NCBI GenBank assembly: GCA_014529385.2
Contig: CM043955.1
Location: 146,166,140-146,230,139 of the forward strand
Source of the DNA: Adiantum capillus-veneris
Lineage: Eukaryota; Streptophyta; Polypodiopsida; Polypodiales; Pteridaceae
DNA: 64,000 bases
Direction of reading: 5' to 3'
A model generated the notes under the pieces. It saw nothing but the letters and a program-made list of their open reading frames with translations, was not told the DNA's origin and did no database searches. Position 1 is the first letter of the stretch. The number at the start of each line of letters is the position of its first letter. Below are positions 9,231 through 21,179 of this stretch, one piece after another. The translations under genes and the position numbers were made by a program.

Positions 9231-9450
9231 AGTGGAGGGAAATGTGTGTGTGTGTGTGTGTGTATCTGTACACACACACACACACACACATTTCCCTCCA
9301 CTAGAGAGAGAGAGGGAGAGGGTTGAGACAGACAGAGAGGGGGTGGGAGGGATATATATATATATATATATATCCATCCCACCCCCTCTCTTTCTGTCTC
9401 AACCCTCTCTCTCTCTCTAGTGGAGGGAAATATGTGTGTGTGTGTGTGTG
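9231..9450. repeat. Palindromic SSR island: two back-to-back hairpins
   Basis: Hairpin 1: arm 9231-9264 (AGTGGAGGGAAA then GT run) pairs with 9269-9302 (CA run then TTTCCCTCCACT). Hairpin 2: arm 9302-9360 pairs with 9361-9419 almost perfectly over 59 bases, including the non-repetitive core GGTTGAGACAGACAGAGAGG. A third copy of the GTGGAGGGAAA module starts at 9420. The stems join unique sequence to microsatellite, so they are not just SSR self-complementarity. Confidence 0.9.
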
Positions 9451-9539
9451 TGTGTGTGTATTGTCACATCCCTCCCCTTATCTATGCATACATACATACA
9501 TAAATACATATGTATGTATGCGTGTATGTGTGTGTCGGT

Positions 9540-9682
<143 letters not shown>

Positions 9683-9689
9683 TATGAGA

Positions 9690-9840
9690 GAGAGGGGTAG
9701 AGAGCTCCCTCTAAAGCTCTCTTTTGGAGGAACCCTCAGAGAGAGATTTTTGACGGATTTTTTATTTATTTTTGCTAATGCAAGTAAAAATCAAGAAAAA
9801 GGCTCCCTAAAAAGCTCCCTCAAAAAGCTCTCTCCAATCC
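9690..9840. repeat. GCTCCCTC module flanking SSR island, copy 1
   Basis: Repeated AGCTCCCTC / AAGCTCTCT words flank a T-rich centre. The centre word TTTTTGCTAATGCAAGTAAAAAT and the following GGCTCCCTAAAAAG recur with variation at about 15352-15480, after another SSR island. This suggests the SSR island plus this module are one repeat family. Confidence 0.7.
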
Positions 9841-10480
9841 TCTACTCTGACAATAGGGTGCAAGCTAGTGCTAAGGGAGAGAGGGGTCGACCAAAGCAAG
9901 ATAGGGGCCTTCTTTTTTGGCATACACTCACACACTCACACATTCTCTCATGTGTTGAGCAAGAACTCTGTCTCCTTCTCCAAGCTTGAGAATTAGAGAG
10001 CCTACACCAACATCTCTTAGCTACACAACCAAGAGTCAAGATTCAAAGCAATGCTTATCATCTTCTTCATCTCCATTACTATGCTATGCAATACTCTAAG
10101 AGTAATGATATGTGAGGAGACTACTTCTTTCTTGTAAGAATACATCTTCTTCTGTCACTCCTTGCTAGCTCTCTTCACCTTTGAAGGTGTTTGAGGTCTT
10201 GCGATTGAGGCCAGGGACAAGTTCATGTTTATTGAAAATGTGCAAGTTAATTACGAGCGTAATATTGATGCATGAAGTTTACCATCTTCATGGCATCAAC
10301 AAGGTCTCAAGGAATGTATTGTACCAAGTCTCTCTTTATGGGATAACCTATAATACACAAGCCTTTTGGAGGGGGGACCGGCTCCAAGGAAATCCGGTCC
10401 TTGATTTTTGTCAATTTCTCTAATTCTCTCTCTCTTTTGCAAATATTGTTCATGCCAAGCTAATTAGGTATAAGGTTTAT
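9841..10480 (+). repeat. Unclassified dispersed repeat A, copy 1
   Basis: This stretch matches, in inverted orientation, about 33365-34710 over its whole length, except for a 0.73-kb insertion in the other copy. Shared landmarks include CATCTTCATGGCATCAACAAGG, CCAAAAGGCTT and TTCATGCCAAGCTAA. It has no convincing ORF. It could be an LTR or a non-autonomous element; no termini with target duplication were found. Confidence 0.75.
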
Positions 10481-11242
10481 TTTTCTATCTTCAATCAAGT
10501 ACGTTTATTAAGAATTCTCTTAAAGAAATGCTCAGTACTGTGAGGTCCCCACCCCACCATATCAAACGGCGGATCTGATGGTGAACCTGGTGGCCACTAG
10601 ATCTATAATGGAAGCAAACAAAGTGGTTTAGGGTCCAACTAGCGGGCGATCTCTCATCACAAAGTGAGCCGAGTTCGAGCCTACTAGCAATGAGATCTAG
10701 CTCCACCTCGGAGGGGAAGCGTACTCAAACTATCTAGCGATTCTAAGACCCACCTTCCAAGAGGAGAGAAATCCTGAGTGCCTTTTCCCCCATGTTTCAG
10801 AGGCACCTACGCTTGAGACTTCGCCGCTCTAGGGGCAATGAGTATTACTAGTATCGATTTAAACACTATGGGGATAGAGAGTTCCCGACCAATCGGGACC
10901 ACCCTTCTCATAGGCATTGGCAACCTGAGCCAAGCCCCCACTTTCCACCCCCACACTCACACTTTCTTGTGTGTCCTAATTACTACCACAATCATTGTTC
11001 AATATAAACATTCCTTGATTAGATTTCGAATCCCAATGTTCGTTAAGACAGCCCTTCAACCAATATAGCAAACGGAACCAAGACACTATTCTAGTAAAAA
11101 TTCTACTCAAAACTTATTCATTAAAATTCCAATGTTCTGGAGGTACAACATCCTCCCTCCAGCGAGAGTTTACTCCTCCCGTTGTCGCCTAGCTGCCCAT
11201 ACAACTAGGTATGTCCACTACATAGAAAGCACGACATGGACA
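10481..11242. other. Unclassified region with possible SINE-like box
   Basis: At about 10615-10690 the words CTAGCGGGCGAT and GAGTTCGAGCC are spaced like the A and B boxes of tRNA-derived RNA polymerase III promoters (B box consensus GGTTCGANTCC). No poly-A tail or target duplication was recognised, so the SINE call is weak. The rest shows no genes. Confidence 0.25.
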
Positions 11243-11354
11243 TTCCCACCCCTTAACCAGCACACGTGGGTTCCCACCGCTTAACCAACAGACGTGGGTA
11301 TCCACCGCTTAACCAGAAATCGTGGATTCAAGAGCCCTTAACCAGGAACTCTGC
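11243..11354. repeat. 28-bp tandem repeat, about 4 copies
   Basis: Units at 11243, 11271, 11299 and 11327 share CCACC-CTTAACCAG and a CGTGG word; the last unit is diverged. Confidence 0.85.
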
Positions 11355-11600
11355 CCCCTGTGTGATCAGGAGGGGGTTCAGGACTAGTTCAACATTGGAA
11401 ATAAAATGAACATGCCGAGCTAAATTTTCCCTAGCAGACATTCTTTCCTATTTCAAATAGTATATCCATCAACCATTCTTTCCTACTTAGACTTTAATAT
11501 ACAATTAAATTCAAATGCCGAGGTTTCCGTCGAATTTCTTCAACATGTTTAGGGATATGTTCTTTCCTAACTTATCGTATGCAATGTTAAATTAAACAAC

Positions 11601-11762
11601 TTAAATAAAATTGTGACCTATCTCTTCCATTTCTTCGTCAATGGCTCGTGAGATGGCCGGTGCTTGTTCATCCATGGGAGCTTTTTCCTTTCCATTCACA
11701 TTGCTCGTTCCCGCCTCGCGGTCGTGGGCACCACCGAAGCGAGTTCTCTTAATCGGGGCCAT
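11601..11762 (-). CDS. Small orphan ORF, 53 codons
   Basis: Reads from ATG (11762) to TAA on the minus strand. The product begins M-A-P-I-K-R-T-R-F and is Glu/Ala-rich. A basic MAPxKR start is seen in the gag proteins of some plant retrotransposons, so it could be a gag remnant, but nothing recognisable follows it. Weak call. Confidence 0.25.
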   Translation of the reverse strand: MAPIKRTRFGGAHDREAGTSNVNGKEKAPMDEQAPAISRAIDEEMEEIGHNFI

Positions 11763-11972
11763 TTTATACTCACTACTTTAAATGATAAACTTGAAGAAAA
11801 GAGCTAAGGTCCGACAGCATCATAACAACCAATTTGGAAAATTAGAATCATTAAAGAATCCTCCTTATGCAAGAGGGATTAGATTTCTCCTTCGAGACCT
11901 AGCAATTTTATGGTTAATACTTTGCTTACCCTATGGGAACTGACTCTAAAGTTAATCACTTGGCTTAGATGA

Positions 11973-12014
11973 AGGGTTGAGACAGACAGAGAGGGCGTGG
12001 GAGGGATATATATA

Positions 12015-12108
<94 letters not shown>

Positions 12109-12139
12109 GTGTGTGTGTGTATGTGTATATAGATACATA

Positions 12140-12190
<51 letters not shown>

Positions 12191-12301
12191 ATATATATGT
12201 GTGTGTGAATATATATGTATATATGTATCTATATAGACATATACATATATCTATATATATGTATATATAGATACATATATATTGACACACACACACACAC
12301 A
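11973..12301. repeat. SSR island 2: (TA)n, (GT)n, (AAAT)n, (CA)n
   Basis: It begins with the same unique core as the hairpin at 9321-9365 (GGGTTGAGACAGACAGAGAGG), then TA/GT runs, an AAAT tetranucleotide run (about 12138-12193), TATATG words and a CA run. The shared core shows it is a diverged copy of the island at 9.2 kb. Confidence 0.85.
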
Positions 12302-12407
12302 CACTGTGTTACTTTAGTACTCTTAGCCTTTTTTAGTTTTAAAAAAGGGGGACCACATATAAACCTAGCCCTTGGATCCGGAGCTGTTGGGATTGGTATT
12401 TTTGATA

Positions 12408-12411
<4 letters not shown>

Positions 12412-12475
<64 letters not shown>
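12412..12475. repeat. (AC)n microsatellite
   Basis: About 32 uninterrupted AC units. Confidence 0.97.
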
Positions 12476-12478
<3 letters not shown>

Positions 12479-14754
12479 GGCCACTTTACTAGTTCTTGAG
12501 ATATTTATTCTTATAAAAAGAGAGCTTCAAAATATTTTTGAGCCTCCTCTACGAGATTTGAAAAATCCCTTTGTTAAAAAGTAAAAAGCCTGATAAGGCA
12601 GTGGCTAGAAGGACTACACACACTCCACCTCACTTGAGGGAGTGCCGAGCTCACTTACCTCCTAGGTTTTTTAAACCACCTCCTATGGGTACTACTACCG
12701 GGTATAGCCCGTCGCAACACTTGAGTATTTGTTTACCTTGGGTAAAACCCTACTGTGAATACTCTGGCTACCTCCTCATGGCACCGCGCAGGCGGGTTCG
12801 TTTTCTCTACTGGAGATCCCTCTAAAATCATGGATGTCTGCGCGATTTGGAGTTATGACAACCTCCCTCCCTGCTATATTTAAAGGTGAGGGTGCATCTC
12901 TGCCCCTCACTTAGTTTTGGTTGTACTCTGCTTGATTGCTTGAAACTAGTTACTGCATTTTTGATACAAAGCATGGAGCTCTCTACTCAAGTTACTCAGG
13001 TCGATCACTGCTATTTGTTGCTTTACTTATTGCATACTTAGGTTTCTTTCCGCATGGGTTAACACTCTGTAAGGAGAATTTTTTTGAAAATAATGGTGGT
13101 CTCCTCGTGCAATTAAAAAAAAAAACCAGGCATGGGGGTAATTCTGTGTTGTATGATTACCAAATGGTGCATTAAAATAACTGCTTATGGTTAAAAACTT
13201 CCACCCTATAGCCGGTGGTCAGAGCATATGGATGATTAGGGGTGCTTTTTCTGCCCTGGTAACTAGTACAAATTGGGTTATTTTTTTGTCTTGCTTACTA
13301 ATCTCTGTTGTTGCAGGATAGCCGGGGGTTTTGTGCCCTAATGAATTATTACTCTATGCCGGGTTTTGTTTAAAAAGACTCTTTATGATTGAGAAAAAGA
13401 GGGGGTGTGTGGTGCTCTACCCTTTGCACACCAGCTTATTGTTGGTTCTTGCCAAATTGCTTACTGTCACGATTTTGGTACCTGGGTTATACTAAATGGC
13501 CGTAATGGCGCATCATAGCATGGTTCAATGGTTATGGCAATATGGCGGCGGTTACTGTCTGAATGATAGGCTTTTTTGGTTGCATATCATATTTGTCATT
13601 GATAATTTATGGTTGCATATCATTCTCGCTGAGGGCTTAACACTATGAGGTTTTGCTATCTGCGATTTGGTGTCTGGTTTTTTTATAAAAAAAGAAAGAA
13701 ATGGGGTTATTACTTTGGCTTCACCTTGGTAAGGAAAGTTGCCGAAAAGGCATTGGGTTACAACTTTTGGTGACAGATTCCTAGCTCAGGCCGATTTACT
13801 ATTTTTTGGTTTTGCATCTTGTTGTGGAAATTCAAAAATAAGAAATTCACCCTATGGGTATTGGAAGGTTCTGCTTCTTTTGGGTTTCTAAGCTACACAC
13901 TATGGTCGTTCATGGTTTTTAGAAAGGATGGGTTATACATTACATGTATTTTTTGCATATACTCAGGAGGATGTTGCTCATATGTTAGCTTTGAATATTA
14001 TTATGGAACTAGCACTTTAAACATAGTTTAAACCTTTTCTTTAAAACTCAAGATATGGAGGATGGCTTGGCTTTTTTAGCAGCACTCTGTGTTACTTGGG
14101 CTGCTTAAGGAGATGTATATGATTAAAGATGTATGGTTTGGACTCCACTTCACTGTGATAGGCTTCTAACCTAATAACAAGGCTTAAAGTACTTGTATTT
14201 TTATAAAAGCTGTAATTGGATAATCTTATAAAAAACTTCATTTGGTGGAGCTTTCATAATTGATCAAACTGTTGAAAATAAATGAAGGGGGGATGGCCTT
14301 CTAATCAAAATGATACTCTTTTACTAAATTCTTTGGGATTCTTTAAAAATAAGAGAAATCACAAATTTTGGGACTAAGCTTGTGAAGGTTTTAAAAAGTT
14401 TGTAAGATGGACATAGATAACAAATGGTATAGTCTATCGATACCTGTAAAACACATCCAAAGATAACTGAATTGTTGTCTTGTTTGGATGGATGCAGGTA
14501 AGGACTCTATCTTATCTTGGAAAGTTTTTAAAAATTTGGCAAGCCGTCCTACAGTAGATAGAACACTCACTTATGATTTGAGAAGTTATTTTACTATCTG
14601 CATACTGAAAGGGGATCTCTTTCCTACAAAGATTGTACTTAAATGATTCTAATACTAAATTGTTTTTGTCCTTATCTATTCTTTGTTCCATTGCCAGCAG
14701 CTATCTTTTGAATGTAAAAGTTCAATTATGTCTTATTATCTAAGATTTAACAAC
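12476..14754. other. Unclassified 2.3-kb region, possible LTR promoter
   Basis: A TATATTTAAA box at 12875-12884 with a C-rich leader looks like an LTR or host promoter, but no matching second LTR and no coding domain follow. The plus strand is T-rich. Open frames here (12571, 12936, 13819) encode nothing I recognise. It may be a solo LTR or an old non-autonomous element. Confidence 0.3.
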
Positions 14755-14820
14755 TACACACACACACACACATATTATTTCCCTCCCCCTCATGAGCATG
14801 GTGGAGAGAGAGAGAGAGAG

Positions 14821-14903
<83 letters not shown>

Positions 14904-14927
14904 GGTGAGAGAGAGAGAGAGGGGTAG

Positions 14928-14958
<31 letters not shown>

Positions 14959-15295
14959 TCTCTCTCACACCACACACATCTATACACACACACACACACA
15001 TATATATCTATATGTATCTATCTATATATGTGTGTAATACACACACACATATATCGATATACATATATCTATATATATATATTTATCTATTTATTTATAT
15101 GTATCTATCTATCTATCTACACACACACACACACACACACACATGTCTATATATCTATATGTCTATTTATTTATATGTATCTATCTATCTATCTATACAC
15201 ACACATACACACACATATCTATATATCTATATGTATATATGTCATATATATATATATATATATATAGATGAGAGAGGGGAAGATAGATAGATGGG

Positions 15296-15355
<60 letters not shown>
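14755..15355. repeat. SSR island 3: CA, GA, TA, TATC, GA runs
   Basis: CA run, then TTTCCCTCC with a GGTGGAGAGAG word, TA run (14824-14863), GA run, TA run (about 14934-14957), CA runs, TATC runs (about 15100-15200) and a final GA run (15300-15353). The non-repetitive words resemble those of the islands at 9.2 and 12.0 kb. Confidence 0.9.
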
Positions 15356-15356
<1 letters not shown>

Positions 15357-15490
15357 AAGCTCCCTCCTAAAGCTCTCTCCATGAGGGACCTTTTTGAGGG
15401 AGCTTTTTTTTTTTGGCTATTGCAAGTAAAAATAAAAAAGGCTCCCTAAAAAGATTTCTTAAAAATCCCTCTCAATCCCCATCCCCCTAT
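15356..15490. repeat. GCTCCCTC module, copy 2
   Basis: AAGCTCCCTCC ... GAGGGAGCTT forms an imperfect inverted repeat, followed by TGCAAGTAAAAATAAAAAAGGCTCCCTAAAAAG, which matches 9784-9812. Its position right after an SSR island is the same as that of copy 1. Confidence 0.7.
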
Positions 15491-15628
15491 TTGCCCATGC
15501 CAAGGCCTTTCCAATCACATGCTTTGTTATAAGTAGCAATCGAGGTAGCATTTGGACAAGTGTCCTCCTTTCCCTATTTTTGAGAGAGAGAGCTAAATTA
15601 ATTATTTAATTGAACCTAAATTCTCATT

Positions 15629-15633
15629 GGACC
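15629..15633. repeat. Target site duplication, left (GGACC)
   Basis: GGACC abuts the 5' LTR start; the same five bases follow the 3' LTR at 29035-29039. A five-base duplication is normal for Ty3/gypsy integration. Confidence 0.85.
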
Positions 15634-15879
15634 TATAAGGTCCCTCCCTAAACCCTAAAGCCATTCAGAACTTTTTTAGCCTAGAAAATAATTTAGAAAA
15701 CGCAAGACCCACAAAGAAGTCACGCGGACAATGAGACTTTACTCCAAAATGAAAAGACAAGGATATTCCGGATAAGAAATTACGTCAAAAGCCGTGTGGG
15801 AACTGATCTAGATCAAGAACTGGCAGAAAAAGGGACTAACTTGAATGCAAGATAAAGTTAAGAGATAGGATTTGAGAAG

Positions 15880-16050
15880 AAATTGGGGTCCAATAAGAAT
15901 TGAGAAGAGAATTGGGGTCCAATAGGAATTGAGAAGAAATTGGGGTCCAATAAGAATTGAGAAGAGGATTGGGGTCCAATAGGAACTGAGAAGAGAATTG
16001 GGGTCCAATAGGAATTGAGAAGAGAATTTGGGTCCAATAGGAATTTAGAA
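15880..16050. repeat. LTR minisatellite, about 27-bp units
   Basis: Units of the type TTGGGGTCCAATAGGAATTGAGAAGA repeat about six times. The same array, with its own mutations, is at about 25620-25790 in the 3' LTR. Minus-strand ORFs here are artefacts. Confidence 0.92.
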
Positions 16051-16282
16051 GAATTCAAATTGAAATAAAATTCTTTGATTGAAGAATTCAATTTAGAGTA
16101 AAATTCTTGAATGAGTCAAAAGTTGCAAATATTTCCACTCATTCTCTCTCTAGCTTGCATTGAAGGTGAGCCCAACCACTCTCCCTCTCTCTCTACTTTT
16201 GTGGATTTTAGTGGGACTGTATTTGTACTTTTGCATCCACCCCCCCTCCCCAGTATATACACTGTATTCTACCCACCATTTT

Positions 16283-16292
16283 CTATATAAGC
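16283..16292 (+). promoter_or_regulatory. TATA box of chromovirus 5' LTR
   Basis: CTATATAAGC, conserved at 26023-26032 in the 3' LTR, with a C-rich leader downstream. Confidence 0.65.
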
Positions 16293-16621
16293 ACCACCTC
16301 TCCTTTGTAATTTTACACACATTGCTAAGCTACTTGCATACTTGCCATGCTCAAGATTATGCTTAAGTAAATAAATTTTTCCATTAAACCTTGCTGTTGC
16401 TCTCTCACCCAAACCCTTGAGGGTATTGTGAAGAAGCTCCTCTCTCCTTCCTCTTCATCCTAAATCCCTTTTTTTCTTCTTTGAGCCTCACATCTCTTCA
16501 AGAAGGACTTCAATTACCACTTCCCTCTTGTTTAGAGGAGGTAATCTTCACTTCTAGCATGAATAATTAACCTAAACCATGTGTTATAATACTAGGAAGG
16601 TTTTGTGCATCATATTAGGTC

Positions 16622-17250
16622 TAAGCTTTAATGGTAACCTCACAATTAGGATTAAGTGCTAAGAGTATCTATGCATCATTAAGTAAAGCTTCAAAGGTAG
16701 ATTTTCATCCTTAAGCTAAGTTTTAATGGTAACTTTGCACTTAGGTGTAAACTTTAGTGACTAATTTGTATCTTAGGTTTAAGCTTTAATGGTAACCTCG
16801 CAATTATGGTTAAGTGCTAAGAGTATCTATGCATCATTAAGTCAAGCTTCAAAGGTAGATTTTCATCCTTAAGCTAAGCTTTGATGGTAACTTTGCACTT
16901 AGGTGCAAGCTTTAGTGACTACTTTGTATCTTAGGTTTAAGATTTAATGGTAACCTTGCAATTATAGTTAAGTGCTAAGATTATCTATGCATCATTAAGT
17001 TAAGCTTCAAAGGTAGATTTGCATCCTTAAGTTAAGCTTTGATGGTAACTTTGCACTTAGGTGTAAGCATTAGTGACTACCTTGTATTTTAAGTTAAAGC
17101 TTAACTGGTAACCTCACAATTAGGGTTAGGTGCTAAGAGTATCTATGCATCATTAAGTTAAACTTCAAAGGTAGATTTGCATCCTTAAGCTAAGCTTTGA
17201 TGGTAACTTTGCACTTAGAAAAAGCTTTGAAAGACCAGCTTCCAATTAGG
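16622..17250. repeat. 158-bp tandem array inside LTR
   Basis: Four units starting at about 16622, 16780, 16938 and 17095, each with TAAGCTTTAATGGTAACCTC, ATCTATGCATCATTAAGT and TTTGCACTTAGGTG. The unit length is close to nucleosome spacing, as in plant satellites. The 3' LTR holds the same array (26361-26990). Confidence 0.93.
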
Positions 17251-19309
17251 GTTTAGCTTCCATGGTGACATTATGTGATTAGTGTTAAGCTTCCATGGAA
17301 ACCTTGTCTCATTAAAGAGAGAAAGATTTAGTCTCATTATGGTAATCAAGCTTAGGGTTTTCATGTCTCTTTACAGTAGGAAGAATATATGGTTATAATC
17401 CTCTCTTCCAAGCTTAATGGAAAGCTCTAGATTCCCATTTTATCTCCAAAGCGAGCTTTAATGGAAAGCTCGAAGACTCATAAACTATAGGACAACCTTC
17501 TAGCTTCTTAAATGGAAATCTAGGCACCATAAGAAAAGAGTAGTTGTCTAAGCTATATAGAAGTAGCTCAATTTTTGGTATTGAAGACTATTTCTAAAGT
17601 TGTCAATTTCAAGTTTGTTTGCAAATACGGGATGGGGGAGATAGGGGATACTTCGTGGAATTGATCGCATGTTGTTTTGAACCGAAAACTCTACAAGCTT
17701 CTATGAAGATGCCCCAAGGATGGCAAAGGATTGCAAAACCTAAGAATCGTACAAAACGGGGATTGACTTAAAAAGTTGGCATTTTCGAAGAGACATTAAC
17801 CATCAAATGCGTATGACAAAAACTCGCTTGTATTTTCTAAATAAACTTGGCTGGTAGATAATTAATAAAGGTAGGAATTAAGGTTGATAAATGAATGAAC
17901 CTAGAAATTACCAACTAGGAGTTAAAAAGGAATCTCGAGAGGTGATAGGGATAGTCCATTGCAAAACATAGACTTAACTAGAAGTTTTGAAGATTGTCTG
18001 GAAATGACCGGAAACCAAGATGGATCTCTTCTTGGGGTCAATTTGATTGAAAGGCCGGCCCAGTGAGAGGATTCTCTTGGGGAACTTGACGGAGATTGGC
18101 CCTTTTCGGCTAGGGTAGCGTTACCGGCAAGTTTATTATACACAGGTCATTCATGCCCGAGGATAAGGGATGAATGGGTTTGTTTTATTTTTGCCCGGTC
18201 GGGTGAAGTACCCGCAGTTTCTTATTGGAAAACGGCGATAATCTGCGTATGGCCTGATGCCAATAGTTGGATGAGAAGGCCATACTCAGGGAGGATGATG
18301 TGAATTGAATCAAGGAAATTTGTTCGATTTGGTTGTGTAAAAAGGAACTGGAAAGGCTAGGAATATAGGGGCTATCCTATGCATCTTTCACCAGATGGTG
18401 CTATACCTCTCGCAATAAAATGCTTAAGAAGGAATGATTAAATTACTTGATGAGGCTTTCCCAAACAGTTATTTCTAGGAAATATTGTGAAGGTGCTGCC
18501 ATTTTGATATCTTGTAACCGATTATCTTGGTCTTGAGTAAGGCGAGATGAATTGGTTGAAACTATATGTGTTGCATGATTAATTAGGAAACTAGTTACAA
18601 GCTAATTATAGCAGATAAAGGTAAAGAAATGAATTAAAAGTTTCTAAATAAAGATCTGGTGGGAACAACCAGATGAATCTCCCTGAACGAGGGTATGCAA
18701 CAGATTATATGCTGCTTGTTGTCTGACGATGTCTGATAGACTGTCTTCCTGATTTTGTAGTAGTTAAGTACTACCTCGGGAAGGGATTTTCATAAAAAGG
18801 TTCGGTGGGTGGGCGGATCCGGAGGGTCAAATGGCCGGATGTTGAATAAATTTTTTATGTTAAATGCTAGGATTATGTGGGATAAAAACGGGTAAGCAGG
18901 AACAAGCGAGACCAGGTAGGATTATAAGATCCCTCTTCTTAGGGGAAAGCGATAACTGTCATGCCTGCTTGTTAGGAAAAAGGGGTTATCGCCATGAACC
19001 AAGGGAGAACAAGAAAGCAAGAGAAGATCCTCAAGTTAAAGATCAAGAGAATCAACACTAAGGACCACGATTTTGGGTGTGGGTGACTGAAAGATGGCAA
19101 GGATGGATTAAATTATGATAATCTGATAGAGTCGTCAAATTGATGGGATTTACCTCCTTGGGTTGGCATTTGAGATAGGTCGGAATCCCGTCTGGGCGTC
19201 GATCCGAAGTGGGAGGGATACCTGTAGATAGATCTATGTCATTCCCTGGAGCAGTCTGGAAGAATGAGGGAGGTGAGTAGAGTCGAGTCTGGCTATGGCC
19301 CTCACAAGG

Positions 19310-19320
19310 GGTATCAGAGC
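19310..19320 (+). other. Primer-binding site (initiator tRNA-Met)
   Basis: GGTATCAGAGC is complementary to the 3' end of plant initiator tRNA-Met and lies four bases after the 5' LTR end. Confidence 0.9.
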
Positions 19321-20124
19321 CTAATTTTGAATCTTCGACCTTGGAATTTAGAATTTTGGGTTTAAGATTAATGCATGAGAGAAAAACAACTCAGTCTAGC
19401 ACTCAAATTTCAATTATATTACAAAATTAAGTCTTGATGTTTCCAATTATTTTCAAGAACTCTTTTTCCCAAAAACAAGTGAAGATTCCACTCAGGATGG
19501 AAGACTACCAAATCAAATGAAGTAACCCGAGTATTGATGTTTGGCCAACAATACCTTCTAAATAACTTACATCTGGCCATGATCAAAGAAAAGCTAGGAC
19601 TAGGACCCAAGAGATACTGCATTATCAACAGTTTTGCAATAAACTTTGAGAGAAAACTTTTACTCGTCCTGTCCTATTTACCTCGCAAAAAGATTTGTAT
19701 CTACCCAAAGCCACTAAAATTAAAGGGACCTTTTCTGCATTCCCCCTGGAAAGAAATCGAGGAAGAAATTTGTAAGCAACCCCATATTTCAAGGAAGCAT
19801 CATAAGGGTCTATTGACTACCTAGATTATGACAAGACAGAGTAGCACGGAATATCCACTTCTTGAATTTTTGTAACCCAATATTTATTCTATGAATCGAA
19901 GAGAGATTATCTTTTGAATCATACTGTCTACCATCTCTGGTGTGTTTTTAAGTGAATAAAAATGTTAAATTGAAAGTCTCCGTCTGATAGTGATTTGCCT
20001 TGAATACCACAAGTCAATAGTCTAATATGGAAGGATTAGACTGGCAATGTTGTGAACGTTGAATAACTAAATATTATGAAAAGACTCTAAGCATGAGATA
20101 TAATGTTTCTCACAGAATTGAATC

Positions 20125-20975
20125 ATGCCTCCTAGAAGAGTTGCTCCCAAAGGAAGAGGAACTCCCCCTCCTCCTGCAGATCAAGCTTTTCCTGTAGCGA
20201 AAATGGAGGCTATTCCAAAAGAAGATTTTGGGAGAGACAAAGACCTAAAGTCACTGCTCAAGTCGGTCCAACCTGAAGCTTTTTTGAGAGAAGGCCCAAA
20301 CGTCAAAAAAGGGCTAGAAGAATGGATCATCTCCATGGAGGACTATTTTGATCTAGCTAAGTATAATTATCTTGCCTAGAGCATCATGGGTAGAGCCAAG
20401 TTAACGGGATCAGCAAAGGTATAGTGGAAGTTAAACTGCCAGTCAAGAGGCGTGGCAGAAGATACCTAGAGTTGGGAAGAATTGCAGTGCTGCCTGAAGG
20501 AGCGATATTGGCCCTTGAATTAATCAACCACAAAGATGAAAGAGTTTTAGCCTGTACGCGGAGAGGAATAGCTATTGACATCTATTATGAAGACTTTGTC
20601 AGAATCTCCAGATATGCCCCTCTGATCAGCGAAGAGCAGAAACTCAGCCATTTCATCTTGGGTTTGGAAGGCAAGCTCGCAGATGAAGTAGAGGCTCTAT
20701 GCCCTACAAATCTAGCAGATGCACTAATATGGGCTAAGCCCAAACTAAGAAGCCTTGTCAAAAGCAATAATCATCAAGGAGAGCGAAAGCGGGATCCATC
20801 CCATCATTTTGAACCATCTTAGAGGCCACCAAAGTTCCAGAATATGAACCAATCTAGAAATCAGCCTACCGTTCAACCTGTTCGAGTAAACGCCCTTCTT
20901 GTAACTCAAGGTGGAAGAAAAATTCAATGTTTCGAGTGCCAAGAATGGGGACACAAGAAGGCAGATTGTCCTTGA
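20125..20975 (+). pseudogene. gag: Chromovirus gag, broken
   Basis: ATG at 20125 begins a basic, Pro-rich N terminus (M-P-P-R-R-V). The frame stops at TAG 20377-20379 and resumes in another frame at about 20424-20822 with the gag core (Y-E-D-F-V-R ... F-I-L-G-L, ... L-A-D-A-L). A zinc knuckle C-F-E-C-Q-E-W-G-H-K-K-A-D-C (CX2CX4HX4C) is at 20928-20969, in the frame of the second segment after a further TAG (20820). At least one frameshift and two stops, so no full-length Gag can be made. Confidence 0.88.
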
Positions 20976-21179
20976 AGAAGTAGAAGTCCTAGTTCTCATT
21001 ACCAAAACCAGGGACCTCAAAGGCAACCACCTTCTAACAAAAATCAAGCAAGGAACCCTAGGAACCCTGAGCCAGTTATTCAGTGTCCCAACCCACCTCC
21101 CACAAGGGTTACAATCAACCATATGACTATCACGGATGAGGTGGAGGAGCAAGCACAGATCTATGCAGCCCTGGACCCA

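Larger units (their letters stand above)
15634..19306 (+). repeat. 5' LTR of chromovirus
   Basis: Matches 25325-29034 along its length with scattered substitutions and small indels. It contains a minisatellite (about 15880-16050), a TATA box (16283-16292) and a 158-bp tandem array (16622-17250). No coding sequence. Confidence 0.93.

Noticed and set aside
9231-9302. CRISPR-like alternation of repeats and spacers
   Set aside because: The repeats are microsatellites and palindromes of varying length without constant spacers, and the genome is eukaryotic.
12875-13330. Host gene promoter with first exon
   Set aside because: A TATA-like box is present, but no downstream ORF has recognisable protein similarity or splice structure; LTR origin is more likely.
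15808-16091. Minus-strand ORF with repeated D-P-N-F/S units (also 25599-25832)
   Set aside because: It is the reverse reading of the LTR minisatellite; the repeat period creates the apparent protein repeats.
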